Assembly (NCBI GenBank): GCA_964361435.1
Contig: CAYIAN010000010.1
Location: 1 to 14,919, forward strand
Direction: 5' to 3'
Source of the DNA: GWA2-46-10 sp964361435
GTDB taxonomy: Bacteria; Patescibacteriota; Minisyncoccia; UBA6257; Colwellbacteraceae
DNA length: 14,919 nt
In this document: one piece after another, positions 5,248 to 12,400 of the stretch
Layout: every line of letters starts with the position of its first letter
Numbering within the stretch: position 1 is the stretch's first letter
Position numbers and translations under genes: made by a program
Notes under the pieces: generated by a model
What the model was told of the DNA's origin: nothing
Database searches by the model: none
Seen by the model: only the letters and a program-made list of their open reading frames with translations

Positions 5248-6854
5248 TTTGGGTTTTTTCACTGGCCTTTGCCCTTTTGGGTTATCGTTATTATGACGTT
5301 CAATTAAGCCAAGGTGACTATTACGGCAGACAGGCCACTGCAAGTAACATCATCGGAGGTGATTTAATTCCACAAAGAGGCAGTATTTACTTTTTAGACA
5401 AGGATGATGAGCAAGTTCCGGCGGCTGTTAATAAAGAGTACCCCGTTGTTTATGCGGTTCCGAGTGAAGTGGAAGATCCGGTTGCAACCGCCGCTGCTTT
5501 AACTCCTATAATCGAAGATATATCGCAGGAAGATCTTGAGCTTCTCCTCAGCAAAAAGGATCCCTATGAACCCCTTATTAAAAGACCTACGGAAGTTCAG
5601 GTTAAAGCCATACAAGACGTTTTTTTGAAAGGCATATACATTCGTTCTGGATCGGATAGATTTTATCCGCTCGGGAAAACCGGCGCTCACGTACTGGGAT
5701 TTGCCTCTACAAACGAATCACATTGGTTGGGACAGTACGGAATTGAAAGCTATTACAACCAAATTTTGGGTGGAGTGCCGGGCGAAGCGGAGGGAGATAG
5801 GGTGAAACAGCCTAAACACGGCAAAGATATTCAGTTGACGATAGACCCAAACATCCAATCTCACGCAGAAGAAACCCTCTCTGCGTTAGTAGAGGGTTAT
5901 CGCGGTCAAGGGGGAACGGTGATTGTGGCGGAGCCCAAGACCGGCAAGATTTTGGCTATGGCCAGCTATCCGACCTTTGATCCGAATGAATACAGTGAAT
6001 TTAATATAGGGAGTTTTCTCAACCCATCCGTCCAATCAATTTACGAACCCGGTTCAATTTTCAAAGTGATTACTATGGCTTCTGCCTTAGATGCAGGTAA
6101 AATTACTCCAGAAACTACCTACTACGATTCAGGTGAACTTACGCTAAACGAACATACAATTAAAAACTGGGATCTCAAAGCATACGGTACCGTCACTATG
6201 ACTAATGTCATAGAAAGATCGCTTAATACCGGCGCTGCGTTTGCACAAAGACAATTGGGGGATGAAAACTTCTACGAATATCTTAAGAGATTTGGGCTTA
6301 AGGATCAAACTCAAATCGACCTCCCGGGTGAAGTCACGGGAAGTCTTCTGCCGCTGGAGCAAGACGTACGGGAAATCAATTTCGCAACTGCAAGTTTCGG
6401 TCAGGGTATCTCGATTACTCCCATCAGACTCATCATGGCGATATCGGCGATAGCGAACGGGGGAGACATGATGAGACCGTATGTAAATGCGGACAATAAA
6501 CCTCAAAAAGTTGGAAGAGTCATCTCCAAAGATGCCTCAAAACAAACGATAGAAATGATGGTCTCCGCGGTTGATAAGGCGGGGCTGGCCAAGGTATCTG
6601 GGTATACTGTTGCCGGCAAAACCGGCACGGCCCAGGTTCCCAAAACCAACGGAGGGGGGTACACGGATGAGGTAATCAATACTTATGTAGGGTTTGCTCC
6701 AGCCTACGATCCAAGGTTCATTATTCTAGTGAGGCTGGATAAACCATACGGAGCGCCTCTTGCTGGATTGACGGTTGTTCCAACCTTTAGGGATCTAGCA
6801 CAATACGTAATCAACTATTACAACATTCCACCTGACAGGATTGATATAGAGTAG
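5223..6854 (+). CDS. ftsI: penicillin-binding protein 2 / FtsI, septal peptidoglycan transpeptidase
   Basis: A class B penicillin-binding protein that cross-links peptidoglycan at the division site. Residues 6-22 form the membrane anchor. The dimerisation domain follows, with IPQRGSIYF (49-57), and the transpeptidase domain runs from about residue 205. Catalytic motifs are intact: SxxK as S278-I-F-K281 (EPGSIFK), SxN as S333-L-N335, and KTG at 466-468 (AGKTGTAQ). At 543 residues it is slightly short and has no C-terminal PASTA domains. The start at 5223 lies inside ftsL, and the membrane segment begins immediately, so the overlap is real. mraY, murD, ftsW and murG, which usually follow, are absent; a tRNA-Glu comes next. 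Confidence 0.94.
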   Translation: MGTRVTALVWVFSLAFALLGYRYYDVQLSQGDYYGRQATASNIIGGDLIPQRGSIYFLDKDDEQVPAAVNKEYPVVYAVPSEVEDPVATAAALTPIIEDISQEDLELLLSKKDPYEPLIKRPTEVQVKAIQDVFLKGIYIRSGSDRFYPLGKTGAHVLGFASTNESHWLGQYGIESYYNQILGGVPGEAEGDRVKQPKHGKDIQLTIDPNIQSHAEETLSALVEGYRGQGGTVIVAEPKTGKILAMASYPTFDPNEYSEFNIGSFLNPSVQSIYEPGSIFKVITMASALDAGKITPETTYYDSGELTLNEHTIKNWDLKAYGTVTMTNVIERSLNTGAAFAQRQLGDENFYEYLKRFGLKDQTQIDLPGEVTGSLLPLEQDVREINFATASFGQGISITPIRLIMAISAIANGGDMMRPYVNADNKPQKVGRVISKDASKQTIEMMVSAVDKAGLAKVSGYTVAGKTGTAQVPKTNGGGYTDEVINTYVGFAPAYDPRFIILVRLDKPYGAPLAGLTVVPTFRDLAQYVINYYNIPPDRIDIE

Positions 6855-6869
6855 TTTTTTTGGAATAAT
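6841..6869 (+). promoter_or_regulatory. promoter of tRNA-Glu
   Basis: TTGATA (6841-6846, 5 of 6), a 17-base spacer and AATAAT (6864-6869, 5 of 6) form a good promoter overlapping the last codons of ftsI. The predicted start, near 6876, is about five bases before the mature tRNA end. The spacer includes a run of seven T residues, with no hairpin in front of it. Confidence 0.7.
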
Positions 6870-6880
6870 TGGGGTTACTA

Positions 6881-6953
6881 GGCCCCGTCGTCTAGTGGTC
6901 TAGGACGCTGCCCTCTCACGGCAAAAACACGAGTTCGAGTCTCGTCGGGGTCA
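6881..6953 (+). tRNA. tRNA-Glu (anticodon CTC)
   Basis: The acceptor stem GGCCCCG/CGGGGTC (6881-6887 with 6946-6952) has one G-U pair. The D-stem is GTCT/GGAC with one U-G pair. The anticodon stem is CTGCC/GGCAA with a C-A mismatch at its outer pair, and loop CTCTCAC gives anticodon CTC, reading GAG (Glu). The T-stem ACGAG/CTCGT encloses loop TTCGAGT. The discriminator is A6953. Unlike the two tRNA-Thr genes, CCA is not encoded: the next bases are CA followed by the ATG of the PGI/PMI gene. CCA must therefore be added after processing. Confidence 0.92.
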
Positions 6954-6955
6954 CA

Positions 6956-7918
6956 ATGAAAGACAAAATGAGGGAGGCAATTATAGGCTTCCCGGAACAA
7001 TTCAAATACGAACTCAAGGTAAAGAATGCTGTAGGGCATTTGGTAAAGTTTGAGCGGTTTGCCCTAATGGGTATGGGGGGTTCTGCATTGGTCGGAGATC
7101 TTATTAAAAGACTAGATCCAAATTTGGATATAGTTGTCCATAAAAGTTACGGTCTGCCGCGAGGGGTGGATTTAAATGGAAGGCTTTTGATCTTCATTTC
7201 GTACTCCAGCGATACAGAAGAAACATTGGATTCTTTTGATCATGCGCTCAAGGCGGGACACCATTTGGCGGTTGTTGGTACCGGAGGGAAGCTTTTAGAT
7301 AAGGCGAAGAAGATAGGAGTGTTATATGTTGAACTGCCGGACACGGGTATTCAACCGAGAGTTTCTTTAGGATTTCAAATAAGGGCAGCACTTGCTCTCA
7401 TGCAACAGGATGGGCTCTACAAAGAGGTCGGCAGGTTAGGGAATGCAAATTTCAAAGGATTGGAAAAGGAAGGAGAAAGGTTAGCCAAAAGTATCATAGG
7501 TAAAATTCCTCTGATCTATGCTTCAGGAGATAACGGGACCATAGCGTATAATTGGAAGATCAAATTCAACGAGACGGGTAAAATCCCCGCATTCTGGAGT
7601 ATTTTACCGGAGGCGAATCACAATGAGATTAACGGATTTGGTGGTAGGGGAAAACAATCATCTAGCTTTGCTTGTTTGCTTATTAAGGATGACGGTGATC
7701 ATCCAAGGATTAAAAAAAGAATGACTGTTTTAGGAAGCATGTACAAAAGACTTGGCTTGCCGGTTAAAACCGTATCCCTAAAGGGCAAGAATAATGCGGA
7801 GAAAGTCTTTAGTTCATTGGTTCTCGGAGACTGGACCGCTTACTATACAGCCAAAGCATACGGGCATGAAGCCAATGAAGTGCCTTTAGTTCAGAAATTT
7901 AAGAAATTAATTGGATGA
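6956..7918 (+). CDS. bifunctional phosphoglucose/phosphomannose isomerase
   Basis: Interconverts glucose-6-phosphate or mannose-6-phosphate with fructose-6-phosphate, feeding glycolysis and nucleotide-sugar supply. The 320-residue length and domain order match the PGI/PMI family of archaea, Chloroflexi and many CPR bacteria: an N-terminal SIS domain with MGMGGSALVGD (38-48) and the phosphate-binding ISYSSDTEET (81-90), then a second SIS half with YASGDNGTIAYNWKIKFNET (188-207), the PEANHNEI motif (218-225), where catalytic Glu and His residues lie, and LGDWTAYYTAKAYG near the end. The ATG follows tRNA-Glu by two bases, leaving no room for an SD. Its TGA overlaps the next gene's ATG (ATGA). 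Confidence 0.92.
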   Translation: MKDKMREAIIGFPEQFKYELKVKNAVGHLVKFERFALMGMGGSALVGDLIKRLDPNLDIVVHKSYGLPRGVDLNGRLLIFISYSSDTEETLDSFDHALKAGHHLAVVGTGGKLLDKAKKIGVLYVELPDTGIQPRVSLGFQIRAALALMQQDGLYKEVGRLGNANFKGLEKEGERLAKSIIGKIPLIYASGDNGTIAYNWKIKFNETGKIPAFWSILPEANHNEINGFGGRGKQSSSFACLLIKDDGDHPRIKKRMTVLGSMYKRLGLPVKTVSLKGKNNAEKVFSSLVLGDWTAYYTAKAYGHEANEVPLVQKFKKLIG

Positions 7919-8247
7919 TCAAAGATAAAATTGTCTTGGGATCTTTTATCTTCAGCGGATTGATGCTTTTAATAAGCACTTTGGTGGCGCTTTTGAGTTT
8001 ACCCATCAACGCCGGGGATATCATTATTCGCTTCGACAACTATCATAACGAAGTGGTGTGGGCGGGAAGTTTCATGCTTTTCCTCGGTGTGATCTTGACG
8101 GCAGCAGTCGTGGTTTTAATGAATTTATTGCTAGTACACCACATATATGAAAGAGAACGTTTTTTGGCGTATCTCCTCTCTATGGGTACCGGAGCCGTGT
8201 CACTGCTCTTTCTGGTGGGAACGCTGGCCATAGCGTTAATCAACTAA
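7915..8247 (+). CDS. small integral membrane protein, unknown function
   Basis: I do not recognise this 110-residue protein. Three hydrophobic segments are clear: about 7-29 (VLGSFIFSGLMLLISTLVALL...), 48-73 (VVWAGSFMLFLGVILTAAVVV...) and 84-108 (AYLLSMGTGAVSLLFLVGTLAIAL). A polar loop with FDNYHNE lies between the first two, and a basic/acidic loop HHIYERER between the last two. The four-base overlap with the PGI/PMI gene indicates coupled translation, which makes it a genuine gene. No catalytic motif is visible. It is followed by the independent rplU promoter. Confidence 0.8.
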   Translation: MIKDKIVLGSFIFSGLMLLISTLVALLSLPINAGDIIIRFDNYHNEVVWAGSFMLFLGVILTAAVVVLMNLLLVHHIYERERFLAYLLSMGTGAVSLLFLVGTLAIALIN

Positions 8248-8251
8248 ATTC

Positions 8252-8281
8252 TTGACTTGGTCGGTGTAAACCCACTATTAT
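8252..8281 (+). promoter_or_regulatory. promoter of rplU
   Basis: TTGACT (8252-8257), an 18-base spacer and TATTAT (8276-8281) form a good promoter. Counting about seven bases from the -10 box gives a start near 8288, only about four bases before the rplU ATG, so the mRNA should be almost leaderless and the GGGAG at 8284-8288 may not be transcribed in full. Confidence 0.7.
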
Positions 8282-8291
8282 ACGGGAGCTT

Positions 8292-8603
8292 ATGTTCGCA
8301 GTAATTGAGGCTGGCGGTAAACAATACCGCGTGGCCCAGGGAGACAAGCTGAAGGTGGAAAAGATGGAAACCGACGAGAAGGCTGACTTTATTTTTGATA
8401 AAGTTCTTCTAGTAAAAACGGATAAGGAGACTAAAGTAGGAACCCCGTATATAAAAGGAGCCAAGGTGGAAGCCAAGGTTTTACGAGACGGCAAGGCCAA
8501 GACGGTAATAGTTTTCAAATACAAGCCCAAAAAACGCTACCGTGTGAAGAAGGGACACCGACAGAGGTTTACCGAAGTGGAGATTGTGAAAATAAGCGGC
8601 TAG
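8292..8603 (+). CDS. rplU: 50S ribosomal protein L21
   Basis: L21 binds 23S rRNA together with L20. The 103 residues equal the E. coli length, and the family marks are all present: MFAVIEAGGKQYRVAQGD at the start, VGTPYIKGAKVEAKV, and the basic FKYKPKKRYRVKKGHRQ segment near the end. The start ATG is fixed by this N-terminus. In most bacteria rpmA (L27) follows directly; here a terminator and cysS follow instead, so L27 is encoded elsewhere or divergent. The stop codon TAG is the loop of the terminator hairpin. Confidence 0.96.
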   Translation: MFAVIEAGGKQYRVAQGDKLKVEKMETDEKADFIFDKVLLVKTDKETKVGTPYIKGAKVEAKVLRDGKAKTVIVFKYKPKKRYRVKKGHRQRFTEVEIVKISG

Positions 8604-8615
8604 GCCGCTTATTTT
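8589..8615 (+). terminator. terminator overlapping the rplU stop codon
   Basis: A perfect 12 bp inverted repeat, AAAATAAGCGGC (8589-8600) with GCCGCTTATTTT (8604-8615), encloses a 3-base loop that is exactly the rplU stop codon TAG. The 5' arm encodes the last residues of L21. The T-rich end of the 3' arm doubles as the termination tail, and the A-tract makes it potentially active on both strands. Confidence 0.85.
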
Positions 8616-8621
8616 CATGCG

Positions 8622-8630
8622 TGATATAAT
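8622..8630 (+). promoter_or_regulatory. extended -10 promoter of cysS
   Basis: TGATATAAT (8622-8630) combines the extended TG element with a perfect TATAAT. No convincing -35 box is seen about 17 bases upstream, where the rplU terminator lies, but an extended -10 can work without one. Transcription would start at 8637-8640, at or within three bases of the cysS ATG. Confidence 0.75.
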
Positions 8631-8639
8631 TGGCTTGCA

Positions 8640-10034
8640 ATGCTGAAACTGCAAAACACCCTAACCCGCAAGAAAGAGAACTTTAAACCCATCCGTAAAG
8701 GACAAGTACGTATGTATACCTGTGGCCCCACAGTATACGACGTTGCCCACATAGGAAATTTGCGCACGTATATCTTCGAAGATATCTTAAGGCGTTCTTT
8801 GGAGTTTTTAGGATACAAAGTTACTCAAGTAATGAATATTACTGATATAGAAGACAAGATTATTAACAAAGCCAAAGAACAGAAGAAACAAATTGAAGAA
8901 ATTACCAAAACGTATACAAAAACATTCCTGCAAGATATTAAGGATCTGAACATAGAAGAAGCGGAGGAATATCCTCTCGCCACCGACAACATTCAAGAAA
9001 TGGTAGAAATGATCCAAACTTTGATAAAGAAGGGATTTGCCTATAAAGGAGAAGATGGGTCAGTTTATTTTGATATCTCAAAATTCAAAAAATATGGAGA
9101 GCTTGTGGGATTGAAAAATATAAATATGAAAGACGGTGCGCGAGTTTCCTCCGATGAGTACGGCAAAGATCAAGTTAGAGACTTTGCTCTCTGGAAAGCA
9201 AAGAAAAAAGGTGAGCCGTTTTGGAAAAGTTCTTTAGGTGAGGGAAGACCTGGCTGGCACATTGAATGTTCGGCGATGAGCATGCGGTATCTTGGAAAAT
9301 CCTTTGATATTCATACCGGTGGGGTGGATAACATTTTCCCTCACCACGAAAACGAAATTGCTCAATCAGAAGCTATCACAGGAAAGAAATTCGTAAACTA
9401 CTGGCTCCACGCGGAACATTTATTATCTGGAGATGAAAAGATGGCTAAGTCAGTCAAAAACTTTTTTACGCTTCAAGATATTGAAGAGCGGGGCTATATG
9501 CCTTTGGCTTTTAGATACCTTGTCCTGGGGGCTCACTATAGAAGCAAACTCAACTTCACCTGGACAGCACTCGAGTCATCCCAGGGCGGACTATGGAACT
9601 TGTGGAGAGAGCTAGGGAGGTTAAAGTTCCTTTCGGAGCACGACAAGTTTAAAAACAACAAAGAACTTTCAACTAAACTGGAGGTACTCTTTAAAGAAGC
9701 AGTGGAGGATGATTTGAATATTCCGAGCGCCATGGCCGTTATGCGCAGGGTTATGAGCGATCCCGAGATTTCTCCGAGTGAAAGTAGGAGATTGATTTTC
9801 AAGATGGACAAGGTATTGGGCCTGGATTTGGCACGTACGGAAGCGCTCTCCAAGATCCCAGTGCATATCAAGGCTTTGGTTGTGGGGAGGGAGCTCCTAA
9901 GGCGCAATCAACAGTTTGTTAAGGCTGATACTTTAAGACATAAGGTAGAATCGTTAGGATACGAGGTAGAAGATACATCATACGGACCTTTTATATGGCC
10001 AAACTACAACCGAAAATTCCACCGCAGGATCTAG
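8640..10034 (+). CDS. cysS: cysteinyl-tRNA synthetase
   Basis: A class I synthetase that charges tRNA-Cys. The 464 residues match the family. The HIGH-type motif is HIGN (37-40, in YDVAHIGNLRTY) and the KMSKS-type motif is KMAKS (267-271). The zinc ligands are in their expected places: C28 in TCGP, C210 in GWHIECSAM, and H235 and E239 in PHHENE. The start ATG lies 10 bases after a perfect -10 box, so the mRNA is probably leaderless. The normal family ending (VEDTSYGP) is followed by about a dozen extra residues, which overlap the start of dnaB by 40 bases. It heads a cysS-dnaB-recR operon. Confidence 0.95.
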   Translation: MLKLQNTLTRKKENFKPIRKGQVRMYTCGPTVYDVAHIGNLRTYIFEDILRRSLEFLGYKVTQVMNITDIEDKIINKAKEQKKQIEEITKTYTKTFLQDIKDLNIEEAEEYPLATDNIQEMVEMIQTLIKKGFAYKGEDGSVYFDISKFKKYGELVGLKNINMKDGARVSSDEYGKDQVRDFALWKAKKKGEPFWKSSLGEGRPGWHIECSAMSMRYLGKSFDIHTGGVDNIFPHHENEIAQSEAITGKKFVNYWLHAEHLLSGDEKMAKSVKNFFTLQDIEERGYMPLAFRYLVLGAHYRSKLNFTWTALESSQGGLWNLWRELGRLKFLSEHDKFKNNKELSTKLEVLFKEAVEDDLNIPSAMAVMRRVMSDPEISPSESRRLIFKMDKVLGLDLARTEALSKIPVHIKALVVGRELLRRNQQFVKADTLRHKVESLGYEVEDTSYGPFIWPNYNRKFHRRI

Positions 10035-11359
10035 AAGCCGAACAATCAGTTCTCGGAGCTTTGATGATAGACAAAGATGCCGTTGCCTCAGTAGCGGATC
10101 TTTTGGTTCCTGACGATTTCTACAAAAAAGCTCACGGGGTGATTTTTGAAGCCATTATCAAACTTTGGGACAAACGTGAACCCATAGATATTTTAAGCGT
10201 TACATCCGAACTAAAGAATAAAAAACAGCTTGAGGAGATCGGCGGCTCAAGCTATCTGACGGAGTTGGTTGATTCGGTTCCCACCTCATCCCACGTCCTC
10301 CACTACGGCAAGACGGTAAAAGAAAAAAGAATTTTGCGGGATTTGATCAATATATCTGCCAGCATTACGCAGGATGCTTTTTCTCCAGAGGGAGAGATAG
10401 ACAATTTTTTAGATCAGGTAGAAAAGAAGATTTTTGCTGTGTCTCAAAAGTCTGTTTCAAAAAACTTCATGCCGATAAGGGACGAACTTCTTTTGGCCTA
10501 TGAACGCATTGAGAAACTTCACGAAGGAGGGGGTGAAAAATTCAGAGGCATTCCCACTGGATTTACAGAGTTGGACAATATTCTCTCTGGTTTGCAGCGC
10601 TCGGATCTGATTATCGTCGGCGCCAGACCTTCGTATGGAAAGACGTCTTTTGTCTTGGATATCGCAAGGCACATAGCGGTGAACCTACAGGCACCGGTTG
10701 CCATATTTTCCATGGAAATGAGCCGGGAGCAGGTGATAGACAGATTTATTGCCGCCGAAGCGCAGGTTGATCTGTGGAAATTGCGCACGGGTCGCCTCAA
10801 AGACGATTTAGATTTTCAAATGATTCAAGCGGCTCTCGATAAGTTGAGTTCCGCGCCTTTGTTTGTTGAAGATACTCCTTCGCCCAACGTGATTCAGATG
10901 CGTTCCATGGCAAGACGTTTACAGGCGGAACACAAAGGGTTGGCCCTTATAGTCATCGATTACCTCCAGCTTATTCAACCTCGTATAGGGAGCGAGAGCA
11001 TGGTGCAACAGGTAACCGAGATTTCCAGAGGTCTCAAGGGTTTGGCGAGAGAGCTGAATGTACCAGTTCTGGCTGTTTCTCAGTTATCAAGGGGCGTTGA
11101 GCAGCGCGAGGTAAAGGTGCCGAGGCTCTCTGACTTGCGGGAGTCCGGGTCTATTGAACAGGACGCGGATGTAGTTATGTTCGTGCACCCCAAAGATAGG
11201 GGACGGGTGGATGTCTCTCCGGAGGATGAGAATATTGTAGAGATCATGATTGCCAAACACCGTAATGGTCCGTTAGGGACAGTGAGACTATACTGGGACA
11301 AACAGAAAGTAAGCTTCCGCAACCTAGAGAAACTGCATGAGAATCCCGAAGGTAATTAA
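9995..11359 (+). CDS. dnaB: replicative DNA helicase DnaB
   Basis: The hexameric 5'-3' helicase of the replication fork. The 454 residues contain the N-terminal domain starting with the typical PPQDLEAEQSVLGA (9-22), then the RecA-like domain with Walker A GARPSYGKTSF (209-219), IFSMEMS (237-243), Walker B LIVIDYLQLI (318-327), SQLSRGVEQR (362-371) and the LRESGSIEQDADVV segment (381-394). No intein interrupts the Walker A region or other usual insertion sites. The ATG at 9995 is needed to keep the conserved N-terminus and lies inside cysS. The 3' end overlaps recR by 23 bases. Confidence 0.96.
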   Translation: MAKLQPKIPPQDLEAEQSVLGALMIDKDAVASVADLLVPDDFYKKAHGVIFEAIIKLWDKREPIDILSVTSELKNKKQLEEIGGSSYLTELVDSVPTSSHVLHYGKTVKEKRILRDLINISASITQDAFSPEGEIDNFLDQVEKKIFAVSQKSVSKNFMPIRDELLLAYERIEKLHEGGGEKFRGIPTGFTELDNILSGLQRSDLIIVGARPSYGKTSFVLDIARHIAVNLQAPVAIFSMEMSREQVIDRFIAAEAQVDLWKLRTGRLKDDLDFQMIQAALDKLSSAPLFVEDTPSPNVIQMRSMARRLQAEHKGLALIVIDYLQLIQPRIGSESMVQQVTEISRGLKGLARELNVPVLAVSQLSRGVEQREVKVPRLSDLRESGSIEQDADVVMFVHPKDRGRVDVSPEDENIVEIMIAKHRNGPLGTVRLYWDKQKVSFRNLEKLHENPEGN

Positions 11360-11936
11360 ACAACTGGTTGATATTTTGGCAGCTCTGCCGGGAATTGGAC
11401 CACGCCAGGCCGTGCGCTTAGCTTTTTATTTAATAAGGCAAGGGAAAAACTCTCAAAGGGAACTGGAAGAGGCTATAGCTTCCTTGCAGTCAGTGGGTAT
11501 TTGCAGTCGTTGTTTTTACATTCATGAAGGTGCGGGGTTTTGTGAGATATGCGCAGATGAAAAAAGAGATCAGAGTATTATTGCGATAGTGGAAAAGGAA
11601 ACAGATTTGATGTCCATTGAAAGTACGGGGAAATTTACGGGAAGATTTTTGGTGTTGGGAGAGTTTGGGAGGGGGGGGCTATTAGAGGCAGATCAAAAAC
11701 TCAAATTAAAGAGTTTAAGAAGCTGGATTGTAAAAGAATTAAGTGGAAAAGCAAAAGAAATTGTTATCGCCTTCAATCCGAATACCCAGGGAGATTTTCT
11801 GGCTACGCAGATTGCCAAAGAGTTGGAGGGGACTGCAGAGAAAATGACTCGTTTGGGAATGGGCATCCCTTCTGGTGGGGAGATCGAGTTTGCTGACGAA
11901 GAAACCTTGGGGAGCGCTCTGGAACGAAGAGGTTAG
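11337..11936 (+). CDS. recR: recombination mediator protein RecR
   Basis: RecR works with RecO (and RecF) to load RecA on gapped DNA. The 199 residues match E. coli (201). Domains in order: helix-hairpin-helix LPGIGPRQAVRLAF (17-30), a C4 zinc finger C56-x2-C59 and C69-x2-C72 (CSRC...CEIC), a TOPRIM domain beginning IAIVEKETDL (81-90) with FNPNTQGD, and the conserved C-terminal TRLGMGIPSGGEIEFADEETL. The start overlaps dnaB by 23 bases, suggesting coupled translation. The stop TAG lies within the first bases of a tRNA-like 3' fragment, which marks the border of the unusual segment that follows. Confidence 0.96.
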   Translation: MRIPKVIKQLVDILAALPGIGPRQAVRLAFYLIRQGKNSQRELEEAIASLQSVGICSRCFYIHEGAGFCEICADEKRDQSIIAIVEKETDLMSIESTGKFTGRFLVLGEFGRGGLLEADQKLKLKSLRSWIVKELSGKAKEIVIAFNPNTQGDFLATQIAKELEGTAEKMTRLGMGIPSGGEIEFADEETLGSALERRG

Positions 11937-11968
11937 TCTGATACGGGTTCGAATCCCGTCCCTGACCC
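11931..11968 (+). pseudogene. tRNA 3'-end fragment
   Basis: A perfect T-arm, ACGGG/CCCGT (11943-11947 with 11955-11959) around the canonical loop TTCGAAT, is followed by a 7-base acceptor strand CCCTGAC and a C at the discriminator position, but CTG instead of CCA. No GTCAGGG partner, D-arm or anticodon arm is present upstream, where recR occupies the DNA. GGTTAG (11931-11936) could pair with CTGACC (11962-11967) to make an acceptor/T-arm minihelix. The likely reading is the duplicated 3' end of a tRNA left as an attachment-site scar at the border of imported DNA. A C73-like base would suit a tRNA-His source, but this is speculative. Confidence 0.55.
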
Positions 11969-11994
11969 TGCTAAGTAACTAAGTATTAGAAGTA

Positions 11995-12039
11995 TATATA
12001 AAAGCAAACACCCGCCGTCCTTATCCGACGGACAGCGGG
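11995..12039 (-). terminator. intrinsic terminator of the minus-strand gene
   Basis: On the minus strand CCCGCTGTCC pairs with GGACGGCGGG over 10 bp (one G-U) with a 9-base loop (+ strand arms 12011-12020 and 12030-12039), followed by TGTTTGCTTTTATATAT. It lies about 27 bases after the stop of the small membrane-protein gene. This supports that gene being a real transcription unit directed against its neighbours. Confidence 0.75.
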
Positions 12040-12065
12040 GTTGCTGTGTGTCGGGGGACGACGGG

Positions 12066-12335
12066 TTACCCACTGGCCCTCGTTCTCGCCTTCTCTGCTT
12101 CGTCGAGCAAGATGATGGGGATGATGAACACCGCCGCGGCAACTGCGAAAAACACCATGAGAATCTTGTCCAACTGGGTGAACTCGGAGTCCCCAATAGT
12201 GTTCAGCATGAGTGCTGTGAGAAGGATGCCGTAACCGACGAGAGTCACCGCCAAGTTGAGTGGCTGCCAATCCAGACCCTCGAATCCCCAGATGCCCAAC
12301 CCAATCAGGGTGACTACAGAGCCACCCATCAGCAA
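12066..12335 (-). CDS. small membrane protein of unknown function in a GC-rich, likely imported segment
   Basis: I do not recognise this protein. From the TTG at 12335 the frame gives 89 residues with about three hydrophobic segments (MGGSVVTLIGLGIWGF; NLAVTLVGYGILLTALML; ILMVFFAVAAAVFIIPIILL) and a charged tail DEAEKARTRASG. Codons show strong G/C preference at third positions, unlike the neighbours, and it is the only minus-strand gene. The frame stays open upstream and reads VRVNNYRLGVLDLL, but no standard start lies there. A perfect SD (AAGGAGGT, 12408-12401) is followed by GTG 12396, which is one base out of frame, and ATG 12398, which is in frame but runs straight into TGA and then TAG. 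A one-base shift would give a roughly 110-residue protein, so a frameshift mutation or sequence error is likely. Confidence 0.6.
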   Translation of the reverse strand: MLMGGSVVTLIGLGIWGFEGLDWQPLNLAVTLVGYGILLTALMLNTIGDSEFTQLDKILMVFFAVAAAVFIIPIILLDEAEKARTRASG

Positions 12336-12400
12336 TAGGTCCAGGACACCCAGTCGGTAGTTGTTGACTCGTACTACTTGTACGCTCTAGGTTCACATTG

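Noticed and set aside
6855..6861. Terminator after ftsI from its T-run
   Set aside because: No hairpin precedes the seven T residues; they lie in the spacer of the tRNA-Glu promoter.
10620..10660. Intein in DnaB
   Set aside because: The helicase has normal length and an uninterrupted Walker A motif.
11892..11968. Complete tRNA overlapping the end of recR
   Set aside because: The T-arm is perfect, but no D-arm, anticodon arm or acceptor partner to CCCTGAC exists upstream.
12046..12338. + strand ORFs of 62 and 96 residues opposite the small membrane-protein gene
   Set aside because: Low-complexity products without recognisable features; they are shadows of the minus-strand gene, which has a promoter, SD and terminator.
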